Assembly (NCBI RefSeq): GCF_013072695.1
Contig: NZ_LXUK01000012.1
Span: 248,546-312,545, forward strand
Origin: Acinetobacter sp. Ac_5812
Lineage (GTDB): Bacteria; Pseudomonadota; Gammaproteobacteria; Pseudomonadales; Moraxellaceae
Length of the DNA: 64,000 bases
Reading direction: 5' to 3'
Positions 34,689 through 46,218 of this stretch are shown here, piece after piece. The notes beneath the pieces were generated by a model, which saw only the letters and a program-made list of their open reading frames with translations, ran no database searches and was not told the DNA's origin. Every line of letters begins with the position of its first letter. The stretch's first letter is position 1. Position numbers and translations under genes: made by a program.

Positions 34689-34728
34689 AGGACTTATAAG
34701 TAAATCAGCGGCTTATAGGTCTTTTTTT
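34689..34728 (+). terminator. terminator behind the tRNA fragment
   Basis: GACTTATAAG / GCTTATAGGTC imperfect stem with a T7 run. It is probably the original terminator of the disrupted tRNA gene. Confidence 0.75.
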
Positions 34729-35177
34729 ATGCCTGTTTGTTGCATTACATACTTGGAGTAATTGGAACTTATGGCTAAAAATGGCAATATTTTCAAGAAT
34801 TCTGCGACAAATTTGCGATAAGATGAAAATACCGAAACCAATAAAAAGAGGGGCTTATAACGAGCTTATGTCTAAAAGCTATCTTCGGATTTCAGTTATT
34901 TTCAACTTTTAGTCTACCGATTTTATAATCAAAAAAGTATTAAACATCTTTTGAATAATGTTGATGCATTTTATTAAAAGAGTTGAACACCTTGGCTCTA
35001 TTGTTTGATTTGGGCCAATATTTATGAGCCAATTTCATTATTATTCAAATATTTTAGCTGCCTGAAAATTGAAGCACTTAGCGTTTTTGGGCTTTGTGTT
35101 TTAGGTTAAATTATTGAAAACATTGAGGTTAGTACGGATTTATATAATATGTGAATAAAAGGAATACTTAACTTGGC

Positions 35178-35209
35178 GCATAGAAAAGCCCAGAAGGGCT
35201 TTTCTATGC
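35178..35209. terminator. strong bidirectional terminator
   Basis: Perfect 14-bp inverted repeat GCATAGAAAAGCCC with AGAA loop, just after the end of the minus-strand DUF6232 gene. Confidence 0.8.
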
Positions 35210-35216
35210 TTTCATT

Positions 35217-35594
35217 TTAATGATAAAGAATGGCCTGATTTATTGCATGAATTACTTCATCAATATAATTCTCATCTTCGCTTTCAAGCGCTTGTAGCTC
35301 AGAAGCGGATGTTTTAAGAACCACATAGTATTTATGTTTAACTAAAAATCCAACACCAATAAGAATAAGACCGACTATTATCACAGCAGTTAAATTATTG
35401 CCTGAAATACCAGCGAGAAGAAAGATTACACCGCAAATCCACCACCCGAGTTTTGGCGCTTTCTTAAGCCTTTTATCTACAGAAGTGATATTACGGACAG
35501 CATACGTTTGATTGTTTACAATAAATCTTGCATTTGTAACACTTACATTACCACTTGAAAAAAGCGTTTGTTCTGGTTTTTGTACTGCTGACAA
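35217..35594 (-). CDS. DUF6232 family membrane protein
   Basis: 125 aa with two adjacent membrane helices (about 50-85) between an N-terminal strand-rich part (NVSVTNARFIVNNQTYAVRN) and a C-terminal YYVVLKTSASELQALESEDE segment: the DUF6232 layout. Function unknown; commonly found near mobile elements and in core genomes. Confidence 0.8.
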   Translation of the reverse strand: MSAVQKPEQTLFSSGNVSVTNARFIVNNQTYAVRNITSVDKRLKKAPKLGWWICGVIFLLAGISGNNLTAVIIVGLILIGVGFLVKHKYYVVLKTSASELQALESEDENYIDEVIHAINQAILYH

Positions 35595-35824
35595 TTTTTA
35601 GTACCCATTGTAAAGTTATGTAAGAATGTATTTTATTGAAAAAAATTAATCAAGCAAGGTTTTTAATAAACGACTTTTAAATCAACTTTATATTGATAGA
35701 AATATACCAAAATACCCAAGTATTAATGTAAATGATAATGACTGTTGCCTGACTCTTATACTGTGCTTCAATCTCTGATTTATTTAGTTATTTTAGTTCA
35801 ATTTTAATTTATTGAGTAATCATT

Positions 35825-36043
35825 ATGGACCAATTAAAAGTAGGCGATACTGTGGAGTTGGAATTAGCTCCTAACCCAATAACTATGATTACTATTCATG
35901 ACGAAAAGACAGATGTGAATGGAAAGATTAAAAGGAGAAAAAGTGATAAATTTCGCTTACAGGCCATAATAATATTTGAAATGATGTTACTTTTTAATCT
36001 AAAAAATAGAACAGCTTCTTTTATTGAGAATAACTTTTCTTGA
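35825..36043 (+). CDS. hypothetical protein, possibly truncated (72 aa)
   Basis: The first ~35 residues (LKVGDTVELELAPNP, TIHDEKTDVNGKI) resemble the small YodC/DUF2158 beta-barrel proteins, but the C-terminal half does not and looks like out-of-frame translation. It may be a frameshifted remnant. Confidence 0.35.
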   Translation: MDQLKVGDTVELELAPNPITMITIHDEKTDVNGKIKRRKSDKFRLQAIIIFEMMLLFNLKNRTASFIENNFS

Positions 36044-36426
36044 ATATATAAGTAAGTGGGATTAGAGGGGAGTTTGAGAAGAATTCCTCATATGTATTAG
36101 AAAATAAAATACGATGCTCAACACTTTTTAGTGAAAGGCGCTGTAATTTTTGTGAGATATTTGGCCCTTGACTCACTCAGTGGTTGGTGCTAATTTAATC
36201 AATAAGGAAGTCATATACTATTTGGGATTTAAGAGAAATCTTGCCTAAATGAATAAAGATATGACAACCTGAACACACAGCTAACAACGAACGAAACGAT
36301 TCAGGTCGTTTTTAAAAATGTTCAAGGTTGTAGAAAAGCCCGTTAATCGGGCTTTTTTAATGCCGATTATTTTTGGATAAAATTAAGCTATAGTGTGAAA
36401 TAAAGATTGGGTCACAATAGGGGATA
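36044..36426. other. intergenic stretch without gene
   Basis: No supported ORF. The only clear structure is the terminator hairpin at 36334-36358. Confidence 0.5.
36334..36358 (+). terminator. rho-independent terminator
   Basis: AAAAGCCCG / CGGGCTTTT stem with T run. Confidence 0.75.
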
Positions 36427-36429
36427 GTG

Positions 36430-36660
36430 ATGCTGATGTTTATTGTTTTAGTCATTGCGATTGGCTTGGTTTTATTATTTTTCTTTGCAAAGAAAACAGA
36501 TGCCACGTCAGATTCTTCAGATTATAGTCATCCATATTCATCAACAATCTCAAACTACGATTCAGTCCAGAATAATAATGATCAGCGTGTAGATGATTGT
36601 GGTTTTAATGCTGACTCGAGTTCTGACTCAAGCAGTTGTGATAGTGGTAATAATAATTAA
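36430..36660 (+). CDS. small membrane protein with Ser/Asn/Asp-rich tail
   Basis: N-terminal membrane helix (about residues 2-19) followed by a low-complexity tail of Ser, Asp and Asn with two or three Cys (DSSSDSSSCDSGNN). ATG at 36430 follows AGGGGATAGTG. Unknown role. Confidence 0.6.
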   Translation: MLMFIVLVIAIGLVLLFFFAKKTDATSDSSDYSHPYSSTISNYDSVQNNNDQRVDDCGFNADSSSDSSSCDSGNNN

Positions 36661-36665
36661 AAAAG

Positions 36666-36695
36666 CTTGTACCCCTTGAGGGTAAGAGGTACAAG
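36666..36695 (-). terminator. terminator of the pirin gene
   Basis: CTTGTACC / GGTACAAG stem; a T6 run follows on the minus strand. Confidence 0.65.
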
Positions 36696-36706
36696 TTAAA
36701 CCGAGT

Positions 36707-37390
36707 TTAAGGTAGGTCAAACCAGATCATTTGACTGTCTTGCAATGCAGTAATGGTTGCAGTTTCATCAAACAGTAGAGCATCACCTGCTTTAACCAAA
36801 TGATCGGCAATCATGACTTCGCCTGAAATCACATGCACGTAGTTCACTTTTTTCTGTGCTGTAATCTCTAAATGTTGATCTTTCTCAATCACTGCAGTTT
36901 TCACTTCAGCATTTTGACGGATCGACATTGGCGCAGACGCATCACCAGCAATCAAGTGCCATTGGTTTGGATGATCTTTCGGATTGAGTTGAATTTGCTG
37001 ATAAGTCGGTTCAGCATCTTGCACATTCGGTTGAATCCAAATCTGTAATAGATGCACCGCTTTATCATGCTTATTCATTTCACTGTGGGTTACGCCTGTA
37101 CCCGCACTCATTAATTGCCATTCACCCGCATTGATCTGGCCTTCGTTACCCATGCTGTCTTTATGGGAAATGGTGCCATCAAGTACACAAGTTAGAATTT
37201 CCATGTTGTCATGGGGATGAGTACCGAAACCATTATGCGCAGCAACTGTATCGTCGTTAATCACGCGAAGCGCGCTGACGCCCATATATTTTGGGTCATA
37301 CCAGCTTCCAAATGAAAAGCTATGGTAGGTATCTAACCAACCCGCTTTGACATGACCACGGTTTTCACTACGATGTAGATAAGCATTCAT
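36707..37390 (-). CDS. pirin family protein (YhhW-like)
   Basis: Bicupin. The N-terminal metal-binding cupin is clear: GHVKAGWLDTYHSFSFG, then HNGFGTHPHDNMEILTCVLD with metal-ligand His residues and SAGTGVTHSEMN. The C-terminal cupin is short, as in YhhW, which has quercetinase activity in E. coli. 227 aa; monocistronic. Confidence 0.9.
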   Translation of the reverse strand: MNAYLHRSENRGHVKAGWLDTYHSFSFGSWYDPKYMGVSALRVINDDTVAAHNGFGTHPHDNMEILTCVLDGTISHKDSMGNEGQINAGEWQLMSAGTGVTHSEMNKHDKAVHLLQIWIQPNVQDAEPTYQQIQLNPKDHPNQWHLIAGDASAPMSIRQNAEVKTAVIEKDQHLEITAQKKVNYVHVISGEVMIADHLVKAGDALLFDETATITALQDSQMIWFDLP

Positions 37391-37526
37391 CTTTCATCTC
37401 CCAAATTATTGTGTTTTGCTTAATGCTTATATTATCGATTCATAATGACGATAAATAGTCTTTAAGTGCGACATATTGTTCTATAAATGCAATGATTCAA
37501 TAATGGGTATTTTCTTGGATAAAATA

Positions 37527-37558
37527 AAAAAGGCTGAATAAAAATATTCAGCCTTTTC
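37527..37558 (-). terminator. terminator of argG
   Basis: AAAAAGGCTGAATA / TATTCAGCCTTTT stem with flanking A/T runs. Confidence 0.8.
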
Positions 37559-37586
37559 AAATGGGTAAATTAATTTACCCATCTTT

Positions 37587-38942
<1,356 letters not shown>

Positions 38943-39193
38943 CTATTTCGAAATAGGCACCCTAATACATCGGTGACCAAAGAGAATTTATACGCTCAGT
39001 ACTATATCACTTTTCAAATCGATTTTTTTTGTGTTAGGAAAGGAATTCTTTTTTTTTCATTTGAAAAATAGATTAACATCGGAAAAATATAAAGTTTTAC
39101 GATAAGTATTCAGCATAAGGTGTTAACAGGCGTCGAACTTTAAAAGGTCTTCAGTGAAAAGTAGGCAAATACCATTGATAAAAAGTATCTCAT

Positions 39194-40045
39194 TTAAAGC
39201 GAATCATTTAAGCCAATAAATTGTTTCTCAATCGGTGTGAACACATGATCATGGCGTGCAATCAGATAAAGACCGATATCCCGATACTGTTCAGGCGTTT
39301 CACGGTAGTACTGAATGTTATATTTTCCAATCAAGGATTTGGCGATCATCGAAATGCCCATCCCTAATTGGGTAAAGTGAATTAGAGCTTCATGATCGTA
39401 AATATGGGTGAGTTCACCTTTTTTAAGCTTATAGTCCGCATAGATACTGTCTAAAGTGGTGGCATAACAGCATTGTTCGGAAGCCAGCAAGATATTTTGA
39501 TGATTCAGACATTCTTCCAGACTGTCATGGTTGATCATGTTTTTACCAATAATCACCAGTTGATCTTCTGCCTTTTGAATATATTGCAGATTTTTATGTT
39601 TGGGATGTCCTAGGGCATAAGCGATATCCAAATTACCCGCTAAAATCTCGTCTTCAATATAACCTGTTGGGCCTGTTTTCATGGTAATCGAAAGGTCAGG
39701 GTAAGCTTCATAGAGCTGGCTAAAAGAGGGGTAGAAACGCATTCCACCTAAACTGGTATTGGTGCCAAAGCGTAAAACGCTTTCTTGTTGATAGATTTTA
39801 TTTTCAGTTTCTTCCCAAGTGAAAATCATTTTTTTATATTGGGCATATAAATTCATGCCAGATTCAGTCAGTTCGACGCCTTTAGGCTTACGAATAAACA
39901 GTTGGCGCTTATAGTGATTTTCAATCTTTTTAATTTTTGCAGTCATATTAGACTGTAAATAATTGAGCTTATTTGCCGCTGCGGTAATACTTTTTAGCTC
40001 GGCTACAGTGACAAATGATCGGATATCACTAATATCAATATTCAC
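39194..40045 (-). CDS. LysR family transcriptional regulator
   Basis: N-terminal winged HTH (DIRSFVTVAELKSITAAANK, then a KKIENHYKRQLFIRKPKGVE wing) and a C-terminal periplasmic-binding-like effector domain from about residue 90. 283 aa. Divergent from the EamA transporter gene with a 166-bp shared promoter region, so it probably controls that gene. Confidence 0.9.
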   Translation of the reverse strand: MNIDISDIRSFVTVAELKSITAAANKLNYLQSNMTAKIKKIENHYKRQLFIRKPKGVELTESGMNLYAQYKKMIFTWEETENKIYQQESVLRFGTNTSLGGMRFYPSFSQLYEAYPDLSITMKTGPTGYIEDEILAGNLDIAYALGHPKHKNLQYIQKAEDQLVIIGKNMINHDSLEECLNHQNILLASEQCCYATTLDSIYADYKLKKGELTHIYDHEALIHFTQLGMGISMIAKSLIGKYNIQYYRETPEQYRDIGLYLIARHDHVFTPIEKQFIGLNDSL

Positions 40046-40211
40046 GGCAAGTCCTCAATATTTCAGTTTAATGCGATAATCAAGGTTTGGCTGTAAAGCT
40101 ATCACTTCATTAGGCATCAAAAAAAATGATGTATCTATTAAAACATAGCATTATTCATGATGTCATTTATTTTATACACTAAGCTTACTTTTTGTCGGTT
40201 GAGTACAACAC

Positions 40212-41129
40212 GTGAATATTCGAGTCGTCAGTGCCATTGCATTGCTATGCTTGGTGTGGGGGTCTTTATGGGGTTTGGTTAAACATAGCCTACAAGTGTT
40301 TCCACCCTTCTTATTTATTTCTACTCGATTGATTTTAGCGGCATTGACATTAATGCTTGTACAACGGATTTTAAAAAAATCCATTTTACCTGAGCAGGAT
40401 GAGTGGAAGCCCTTAATCATTTTAAGTGTATTGATCTGTTTTGGTTTCTATGCCACGCAGACCTTTGCCATGCAATTTGTTGATTCAGGTTTATCAGCAG
40501 TTTTGGTCTTTACCATGCCAATTTTTATTGGTGTCTTGGCACACTATTTTCTGAATGAGCGTTTAAATCGTCAGAAAATGACGGGGTTGGTGCTTGGCAC
40601 ATTTGGTTTAATCGCCATTCTGTGGCCTCAATTACATCATGTACATTTGAATATGTCATTGCTGGGGCAGGTGTTATTAATTGGTTCAGGATTTTTTTGG
40701 GCATTATCGACGGTTTACATCAAAAAGAATTTTGCCACATACGACAAAATTAAATTGACCATTTGGCAGCTTTTGCTAGGTGGAAGCTTAATGTTTGTTA
40801 TGGCCTTATTGTTTGAGCCTGTAGATACTCAGGTTTGGTTAAATCCTGTGAATGAATCTGCGTTATTTTATATTGCAGTGGTAGGAACAGGTTTTGCATT
40901 TGTGCTTTGGAACTGGATTGTCAGTCAGGTGGATACCTTTGTGGCTTCGATTTCAATTATGTGTATCCCGATTCTGAGTCTATTTTTTGGTTCGTTGATC
41001 TGGCATGAGCCGCTGACCCTCAATATCCTGATTGGTGCCGCTTTTATCTGTATGGGTATTGTGATGAGTTCGCTTAAAATGAAGGTACAAAAAAATCCAC
41101 TTGCGTATTCTGCCAATCAGCAGCATTAG
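40212..41129 (+). CDS. EamA/DMT family transporter
   Basis: Ten-helix drug/metabolite exporter of the inner membrane. Two EamA repeats are visible: ALLCLVWGSLWGLVKHSL at the start and QVLLIGSGFFWALSTVYIKK in the middle. 305 aa. Substrate unknown; the divergent LysR gene is the likely regulator. Confidence 0.9.
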   Translation: MNIRVVSAIALLCLVWGSLWGLVKHSLQVFPPFLFISTRLILAALTLMLVQRILKKSILPEQDEWKPLIILSVLICFGFYATQTFAMQFVDSGLSAVLVFTMPIFIGVLAHYFLNERLNRQKMTGLVLGTFGLIAILWPQLHHVHLNMSLLGQVLLIGSGFFWALSTVYIKKNFATYDKIKLTIWQLLLGGSLMFVMALLFEPVDTQVWLNPVNESALFYIAVVGTGFAFVLWNWIVSQVDTFVASISIMCIPILSLFFGSLIWHEPLTLNILIGAAFICMGIVMSSLKMKVQKNPLAYSANQQH

Positions 41130-41212
41130 TTCATTTATATAAGTATTTGATTGGGTCGATAATCAGCTTGCAAGCTGGATGCCTTGAATGATTTAAGCTT
41201 GCATCACATAAG

Positions 41213-41238
41213 CAGCCATATGGATATGGCTGTTTTTT
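41213..41238 (+). terminator. terminator of the EamA transporter gene
   Basis: AGCCATAT / ATATGGCT stem with T run. Confidence 0.75.
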
Positions 41239-41418
41239 ATAAGTTCGGTTTTAATTGGTGTGCAACGATTTATATGCATCATCATGATGATTGTTGCTGT
41301 TTTAAGTTGAATTGACAATTTCAACCATTAAATTCTTATCTCGGGTCATCCCAAATCAATAAAAAAGTATTAAAGTACTATGCAACAAGTTGCAAAGCCA
41401 AAATTAAGAAGGAATATC

Positions 41419-43449
41419 ATGACTAGCTATGCAAATATCTTAAAACCATTACATTTGGGTTTTACTACTATTAAAAACCGTGTGGTAATGGGTTCGATGC
41501 ACTCCGGTTTAGAAGATCGTTTCTTTAACTATCCAAAGCTCGCTGCTTATTTTGGTGAGCGTGCAAAGGGTGGTGTCGGCTTAATCATCACAGGTGGTAT
41601 TTCTCCAAACCGTCAAGGTTGGTTGTTGCCTGCTGGTGGCACTATGAATAGCTTGGCGGATATTCCTCATCATCGCTTAGTCACCCATGCAGTACATAAG
41701 CATGGCGCGAAGATTTTGATGCAAATCCTGCATTCTGGTCGCTATGGTTATCATCCGTTTTCAGTATCTTCTTCACCGATTCAAGCACCGATCAACCCAT
41801 TTAAACCACGCCAAATGTCTGATTCTCAGATATTGGCGACCATTGAAGATTATGCACGTTGTGCCAGCTTGGCGAAAAAAGCAGGCTATGATGGCGTCGA
41901 AATCATGGGTTCAGAAGGTTATTTGATTAACCAGTTCTTAAGTAGCCATGTGAATAAGCGTACTGACCGTTGGGGCGGTGATATTGAAAATCGTATGCGT
42001 TTCCCCGTAGAGATTGTCAAAGCGATTCGCGCTAAAGTGGGTGAAAAATTCATTATTGCATTCCGTTTGTCTTTGCTGGATTTGGTACATGACGGTAATA
42101 CTATGCAAGAAGTGATTGTGGTTGCCAAAGCATTAGAAAAAGCAGGGATTACGCTATTAAATACAGGGATTGGCTGGCATGAAGCCCGTGTTCCTACCAT
42201 TGTGACTTCAGTACCACGTGCCGCATTTGTGGATTACACCGCAGCAGTAAAACAGCACGTATCTGTTCCTGTGATTGCATCGAATCGTATCAATATGCCT
42301 GATACTGCGGAAGAAATTATTGCTTCTGGTAAGGCCGATATGGTGCAAATGGCACGTCCATTCTTGGCCGATGCGTATTGGGTAAATAAAACCGCGACCA
42401 ATCGTGTTGATGAAATTAATACCTGTATTGCATGTAACCAAGCGTGTTTAGATCATGCATTTAAGAATGAACGTGTTAGCTGTTTAGTCAATCCACAGGC
42501 TTGTCATGAAACAGAACTGGTTTATATCAAAACTAAAAAACCAAAACGTATCGCGGTTGTCGGTGGTGGTGTCGCTGGTATGTCTGCTGCCACGGTTGCT
42601 GCTAGTCGAGGTCACGCCGTAACTTTATTTGAAGCAAATAATGATGTTGGCGGTCAGTTTAATTTGGCTAAAGTTGTACCTGGTAAAGAAGAATTCCATG
42701 AGACAATTCGTTATTTTAAAGTACAACTCAAACAGACAGGTGTAGATGTCCGTTTAAATACACGTGTAAGTCGCGAGCAGTTAGAACGTGAAGGCTTTGA
42801 TGAAGTAATTGTGGCAACAGGTGTTGTACCACGTGCATTAAAAATTCAAGGCAGTACCGCACCTCAAGTGTTGTCATATGCTGAAGTATTACGCGGCGCA
42901 GAAGTGGGCCATAAGGTCGCCGTGATTGGTGCAGGCGGGATTGGCTTTGATGTATCAGAGTTCCTGTTAAAACCACCACACCAACCTCAGCCGCAACCCT
43001 TAGCAGAATGGCAACGTGAGTGGGGTGTAGACCCAGATCCAAACTATATCTCTGAAGGTGGAATGCAACGCCCAGAAGTTGAAATTCCAGTACGTCAGAT
43101 TTATTTAATACAGCGCAAAACTACACCACTTGGAATCGGTTTGGGTAAAACCTCTGGTTGGGTGCATCGAGCACAGTTGAAAAAGCATGCCGTACGTATG
43201 TTGCGTGGTGTGCAATATAAAGCGGTAACTGATGAAGGATTATGGGTAGAACATAATGGTCATGATCAGTTATTGCGTGTCGATACGATTGTGGTGTGTG
43301 CAGGGCAAGAGTCGGTGAAAGATCTCATGCCTAAAGACGGTGAGAATACGTCGGCGAACTACCATATTATTGGTGGTGCGAAGCTTGCAGCTGAGCTTGA
43401 TGCCAAGCGTGCGATTAGAGATGGCGCTGAATTAGCCGCAAAACTCTAA
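41419..43449 (+). CDS. fadH: NADPH-dependent 2,4-dienoyl-CoA reductase (FadH-like)
   Basis: Reduces 2,4-dienoyl-CoA in beta-oxidation of polyunsaturated fatty acids. The N-terminal TIM barrel of the old yellow enzyme family binds FMN (residues 1-330, e.g. VGLIITGGISPNRQGW, GYDGVEIMGSEGYLINQFL). A 4Fe-4S cluster site follows (CIACNQACLDH with two more Cys). The C-terminal half is an FAD/NADPH domain (RIAVVGGGVAGMSAATVAAS, KVAVIGAGGIGFDVSEFLL). ATG at 41419 has AAGAAGGAAT upstream; 676 aa. Confidence 0.92.
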   Translation: MTSYANILKPLHLGFTTIKNRVVMGSMHSGLEDRFFNYPKLAAYFGERAKGGVGLIITGGISPNRQGWLLPAGGTMNSLADIPHHRLVTHAVHKHGAKILMQILHSGRYGYHPFSVSSSPIQAPINPFKPRQMSDSQILATIEDYARCASLAKKAGYDGVEIMGSEGYLINQFLSSHVNKRTDRWGGDIENRMRFPVEIVKAIRAKVGEKFIIAFRLSLLDLVHDGNTMQEVIVVAKALEKAGITLLNTGIGWHEARVPTIVTSVPRAAFVDYTAAVKQHVSVPVIASNRINMPDTAEEIIASGKADMVQMARPFLADAYWVNKTATNRVDEINTCIACNQACLDHAFKNERVSCLVNPQACHETELVYIKTKKPKRIAVVGGGVAGMSAATVAASRGHAVTLFEANNDVGGQFNLAKVVPGKEEFHETIRYFKVQLKQTGVDVRLNTRVSREQLEREGFDEVIVATGVVPRALKIQGSTAPQVLSYAEVLRGAEVGHKVAVIGAGGIGFDVSEFLLKPPHQPQPQPLAEWQREWGVDPDPNYISEGGMQRPEVEIPVRQIYLIQRKTTPLGIGLGKTSGWVHRAQLKKHAVRMLRGVQYKAVTDEGLWVEHNGHDQLLRVDTIVVCAGQESVKDLMPKDGENTSANYHIIGGAKLAAELDAKRAIRDGAELAAKL

Positions 43450-43534
43450 AATTGATGAAACATTATGCATTTGAATACATTGCAATTAAATTTCTCTTGT
43501 ATAAAGAGGGCAAGCTTTGTATTCTTACGCACAT

Positions 43535-43624
43535 GGAAGCGTGGCAGAGCGGTTTAATGCACCGGTCTTGAAAACCGACGAGGGTGTGAGTCCTCCGTGA
43601 GTTCGAATCTCACCGCTTCCGCCA
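43535..43624 (+). tRNA. tRNA-Ser(UGA)
   Basis: Complete 90-nt class II tRNA: acceptor GGAAGCG / CGCTTCC with discriminator G and encoded CCA, D arm with GGTTTAA loop, anticodon loop CTTGAAA (anticodon TGA), long variable arm GAGGGTGTGAGTCCTC, T arm TGAG..TTCGAAT..CTCA. Immediately upstream of a tyrosine integrase, so its 3' end is the probable island attachment site. Confidence 0.95.
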
Positions 43625-43744
43625 AATTCAAGTTTCTGACACTGTTTAACACGATATAAGTTTATGATTTATAAGGTTAAAGTTGGAGATTTACAATATA
43701 ACAAGCCGTGACGCACTACGCCAATCGGTAGTTATAAAGTAGTA

Positions 43745-43780
43745 AAAAATGCAGTAAGATTATTTCTTACTGCATTTTTT
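43745..43780 (+). terminator. terminator before the integrase
   Basis: Long symmetric hairpin AAATGCAGTAAG / CTTACTGCATTT with T run. Confidence 0.8.
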
Positions 43781-43792
43781 TATGTCTGAATT

Positions 43793-45013
43793 ATGGCAAC
43801 TCGTGGAATAAACAAGCTTAGTGCTTTACAGGTTAAAAAAGCTAAACCTGATCCTGATAAGATGTATAAACTGTCAGATGGTGGAAACCTTTATCTGCGT
43901 ATAGACCAGAGTGGTAGCAAGTATTGGATCTTCAATTACACACGTCCGTTCCTAGGCAAGCGTAACGATTTATCTTTAGGTACTTACCCAGAAGTTTCGT
44001 TAGACGACGCTCGTACTATTCGTGATGAATATAAGAAACTCATCAAGCAGGGTATTGATCCAGCAATGGAGCGGATTGAAACCAAGTCTCAGAAACAGAA
44101 AGAAGCAGAAAACACCTTTCGTATCGTCGCTGAAGCATGGCTGTATAAACGTGAGCTAGAGCAAAAACAAGATGAAGAGACGATCCGTCGTTTAAAGCAT
44201 GATGTCTATCCATACGTTGGTGATTTAACCTTTCCACAGCTTACCTTAGAAATTCTTGAGATTAAGGTCTTTAAGCGCATTATTGAGCGTGGAGCTTTGT
44301 CTGTTGCCAAGCGCCTTAAATCAGACCTCAACCAAATCTTTAAATCTGCGCGTAAAAAAAAGCTCATCCAATATAATCCGATTGAAGATATTGAATTACC
44401 AAAACCACAGAGTGGAAATTTTGCAGCTGTGACAGAAGAGCAAGACCTAGCCCCAATGCTGAATAAAATTTGGAATTACTCTAAGCTTTATACACGTTGT
44501 TTGCTGACCACACAGGTAGCATTAAAAATCTCGGTCCTGACTTTTCAGCGACCTGGGGAGATTCGCAAGCTGAAAAAGGATTATTTCTATCGTGAGGAAC
44601 GCTGCTTTAAATTTACAGCCAGTAAAACCAAGCAACTTCATATTGTGCCTCTGTCAGATCAAGCTTTTAACTTGATTGAGTCAATTATTGATCTGCATCC
44701 ATACAGCGAATACATTTTCGTAGGGCGGGATGGTAAAACCTTTATTTCTGACAATACCATTAACTCCGCTTTAAAACGCTTGGGCTATGGTGGTGAACAG
44801 ACAGCACATGGCTTTAGGGCAACTGCACGTACCATGCTGGATGAAATTCTGGAGCAGCGTGTGGACTTTATTGAGCACCAGTTAGCCCATAAAGTAAAAG
44901 ACAATAATGGTACAGCCTACAACCGAACTAAGTTTCTGAATAATCGTAGGGAGATGATGCAGGAATGGGCTAACTATTTGGAATCATTGCTTGAATATAG
45001 TGAACTGAAGTGA
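43793..45013 (+). CDS. tyrosine-type integrase (P4-like, island integrase)
   Basis: Integrates and excises the genomic island at tRNA-Ser. N-terminal DUF4102 arm-binding domain (NKLSALQVKKAKPDPDKMYK, LSLGTYPEVSLDDARTIRDE) and C-terminal catalytic domain with Arg253 (QRPGEIRKL), His339/Arg342 (HGFRA), His366 and nucleophile Tyr376 (NGTAYNRT). 406 aa, apparently intact. Weak ribosome binding site; transcription from the tRNA promoter side would be cut by the upstream terminator. Confidence 0.95.
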   Translation: MATRGINKLSALQVKKAKPDPDKMYKLSDGGNLYLRIDQSGSKYWIFNYTRPFLGKRNDLSLGTYPEVSLDDARTIRDEYKKLIKQGIDPAMERIETKSQKQKEAENTFRIVAEAWLYKRELEQKQDEETIRRLKHDVYPYVGDLTFPQLTLEILEIKVFKRIIERGALSVAKRLKSDLNQIFKSARKKKLIQYNPIEDIELPKPQSGNFAAVTEEQDLAPMLNKIWNYSKLYTRCLLTTQVALKISVLTFQRPGEIRKLKKDYFYREERCFKFTASKTKQLHIVPLSDQAFNLIESIIDLHPYSEYIFVGRDGKTFISDNTINSALKRLGYGGEQTAHGFRATARTMLDEILEQRVDFIEHQLAHKVKDNNGTAYNRTKFLNNRREMMQEWANYLESLLEYSELK

Positions 45014-45070
45014 GAAGAATGCTGATCTTGTAATTAAATTGCTAGGAAAAAATATTAAAGACAAGTCTAA

Positions 45071-45106
45071 GAGAAGCCAATTTTTTTCAAATTGGCTCTG
45101 TTTATT
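45071..45106 (+). terminator. terminator of the integrase gene
   Basis: AGCCAATTT / AAATTGGCT stem followed by T-rich sequence. Confidence 0.75.
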
Positions 45107-45288
45107 TTAAAGAAATGAGGTGTTTATGCATAAGTAATTAATTTTATATAATGACCATTGTCTTAAATAGCAGTTGTAATGAGTGCTGAGTGAGTAATTT
45201 TTTAAGCTATCTCTTCACAAGAGGATAAAAGACATTTTGCATATGCATATGCTCTAACTTTTACCCATGTTTCATTTATCATGAAACA

Positions 45289-45947
45289 CTAAATTAATAG
45301 AAAAATAACGTGTAGGATGATTAGAACATAGTATTCAGATGGTAATAAGCTTAGAGAGTTTATATCAACATATTTATCTTTGAATTTAACAAAGATTATT
45401 GAAAGACTTATTAGTAAGGAGGCTAAGATAATTACTATAGCTGTGGTTTTAAAAGCTAATAGATTTCTGCTAAATCCACAATTCATATTTTCTTTAAGAA
45501 TTAAAGGATATTTTTTACTATCTCTTGTTTTTTCTTTTAGGTAGTTAATTGCTGAAATATAGTATTGATCAGCATTAGCAGGATTAGACCTTTCAGCTCT
45601 TTCAGTAACATTTTTAAAATTTGATACTAGGGAAACTAGCTTTTCTCTATATCTTTGTTTTGTAAATTTATCAAGCTCATTGTTTGAATGGCGTAAAATA
45701 AGAGTTGTAGGGGCACCACCCCATTTAGTAAATAATGTCTGTTGAATTAAATTTCCTTTTGATGACATTTGGTTGGAAAAAAATTAACTACTCCACAAGT
45801 CAATAAGATTGTTAACAGAGAGCCTAATAGTGTTCTAAGTGGTTCAAACAGTATATATGCCGTTAATATAATTGGTAACACAATAAAGAGTGCAGGTCTT
45901 ACTCGTGCAGAAAGTGAGTATTGATCAAAATAGTCGGATAGTTTCAC
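45289..45947 (-). pseudogene. multi-span membrane protein, frameshifted in a T7 tract
   Basis: Two overlapping ORFs (45747-45947 and 45289-45768) together encode one protein homologous to the intact membrane protein at 59542-60297. Shared blocks: ARVRPALFIVLP vs ARFLPAFLATLP, KWGGAPTTLILRH vs KWKVLPTTQFLRH, and EKTRDSKKYPLILKENMNCG vs ENTRGNDFNVLLTDNINYG. The break is at a run of seven T (minus strand; 45776-45782 on plus as A7); eight T would restore one frame. The C-terminus also lacks the ~25-residue tail of its homologue. Divergent from the MBL gene at 46219. It could be a true pseudogene, a phase-variable gene or a sequencing error. Confidence 0.8.
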
Positions 45948-46218
45948 TATATTTTCTCATTCTATAAAGTATATGTAGTTTCGGTAGGATGCAGGTTTTT
46001 TAGTATTAGGCGTTTAGATACTCCTATACAGGAATTCTAAAGACTTACTCTCGCACTCCCAAGGTTATCAGTAAAATTTATAGCTAACTTCAGGGATGGA
46101 GAAATTCAAAAAAGTCCAACAACGCATAACTTACTAACTAAAAGAAATCATTAAATTTTAATTGAAATATAAAAAATAGCTACCACTTACTATACAAGAA
46201 TGGTTTTGGGGTTTTAAG

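Larger units (their letters stand above)
34390..35177. other. prophage/chromosome junction without genes
   Basis: About 790 bp without a credible gene. It holds the tRNA-like attachment site and a terminator, listed separately. A 16-codon ORF at 34,771 is too short to support. The AT-rich remainder shows no further pattern I can defend. Confidence 0.5.

Noticed and set aside
34771..34821. 16-codon ORF after the attachment site, thought of as an integrase remnant
   Set aside because: Too short to compare with any family.
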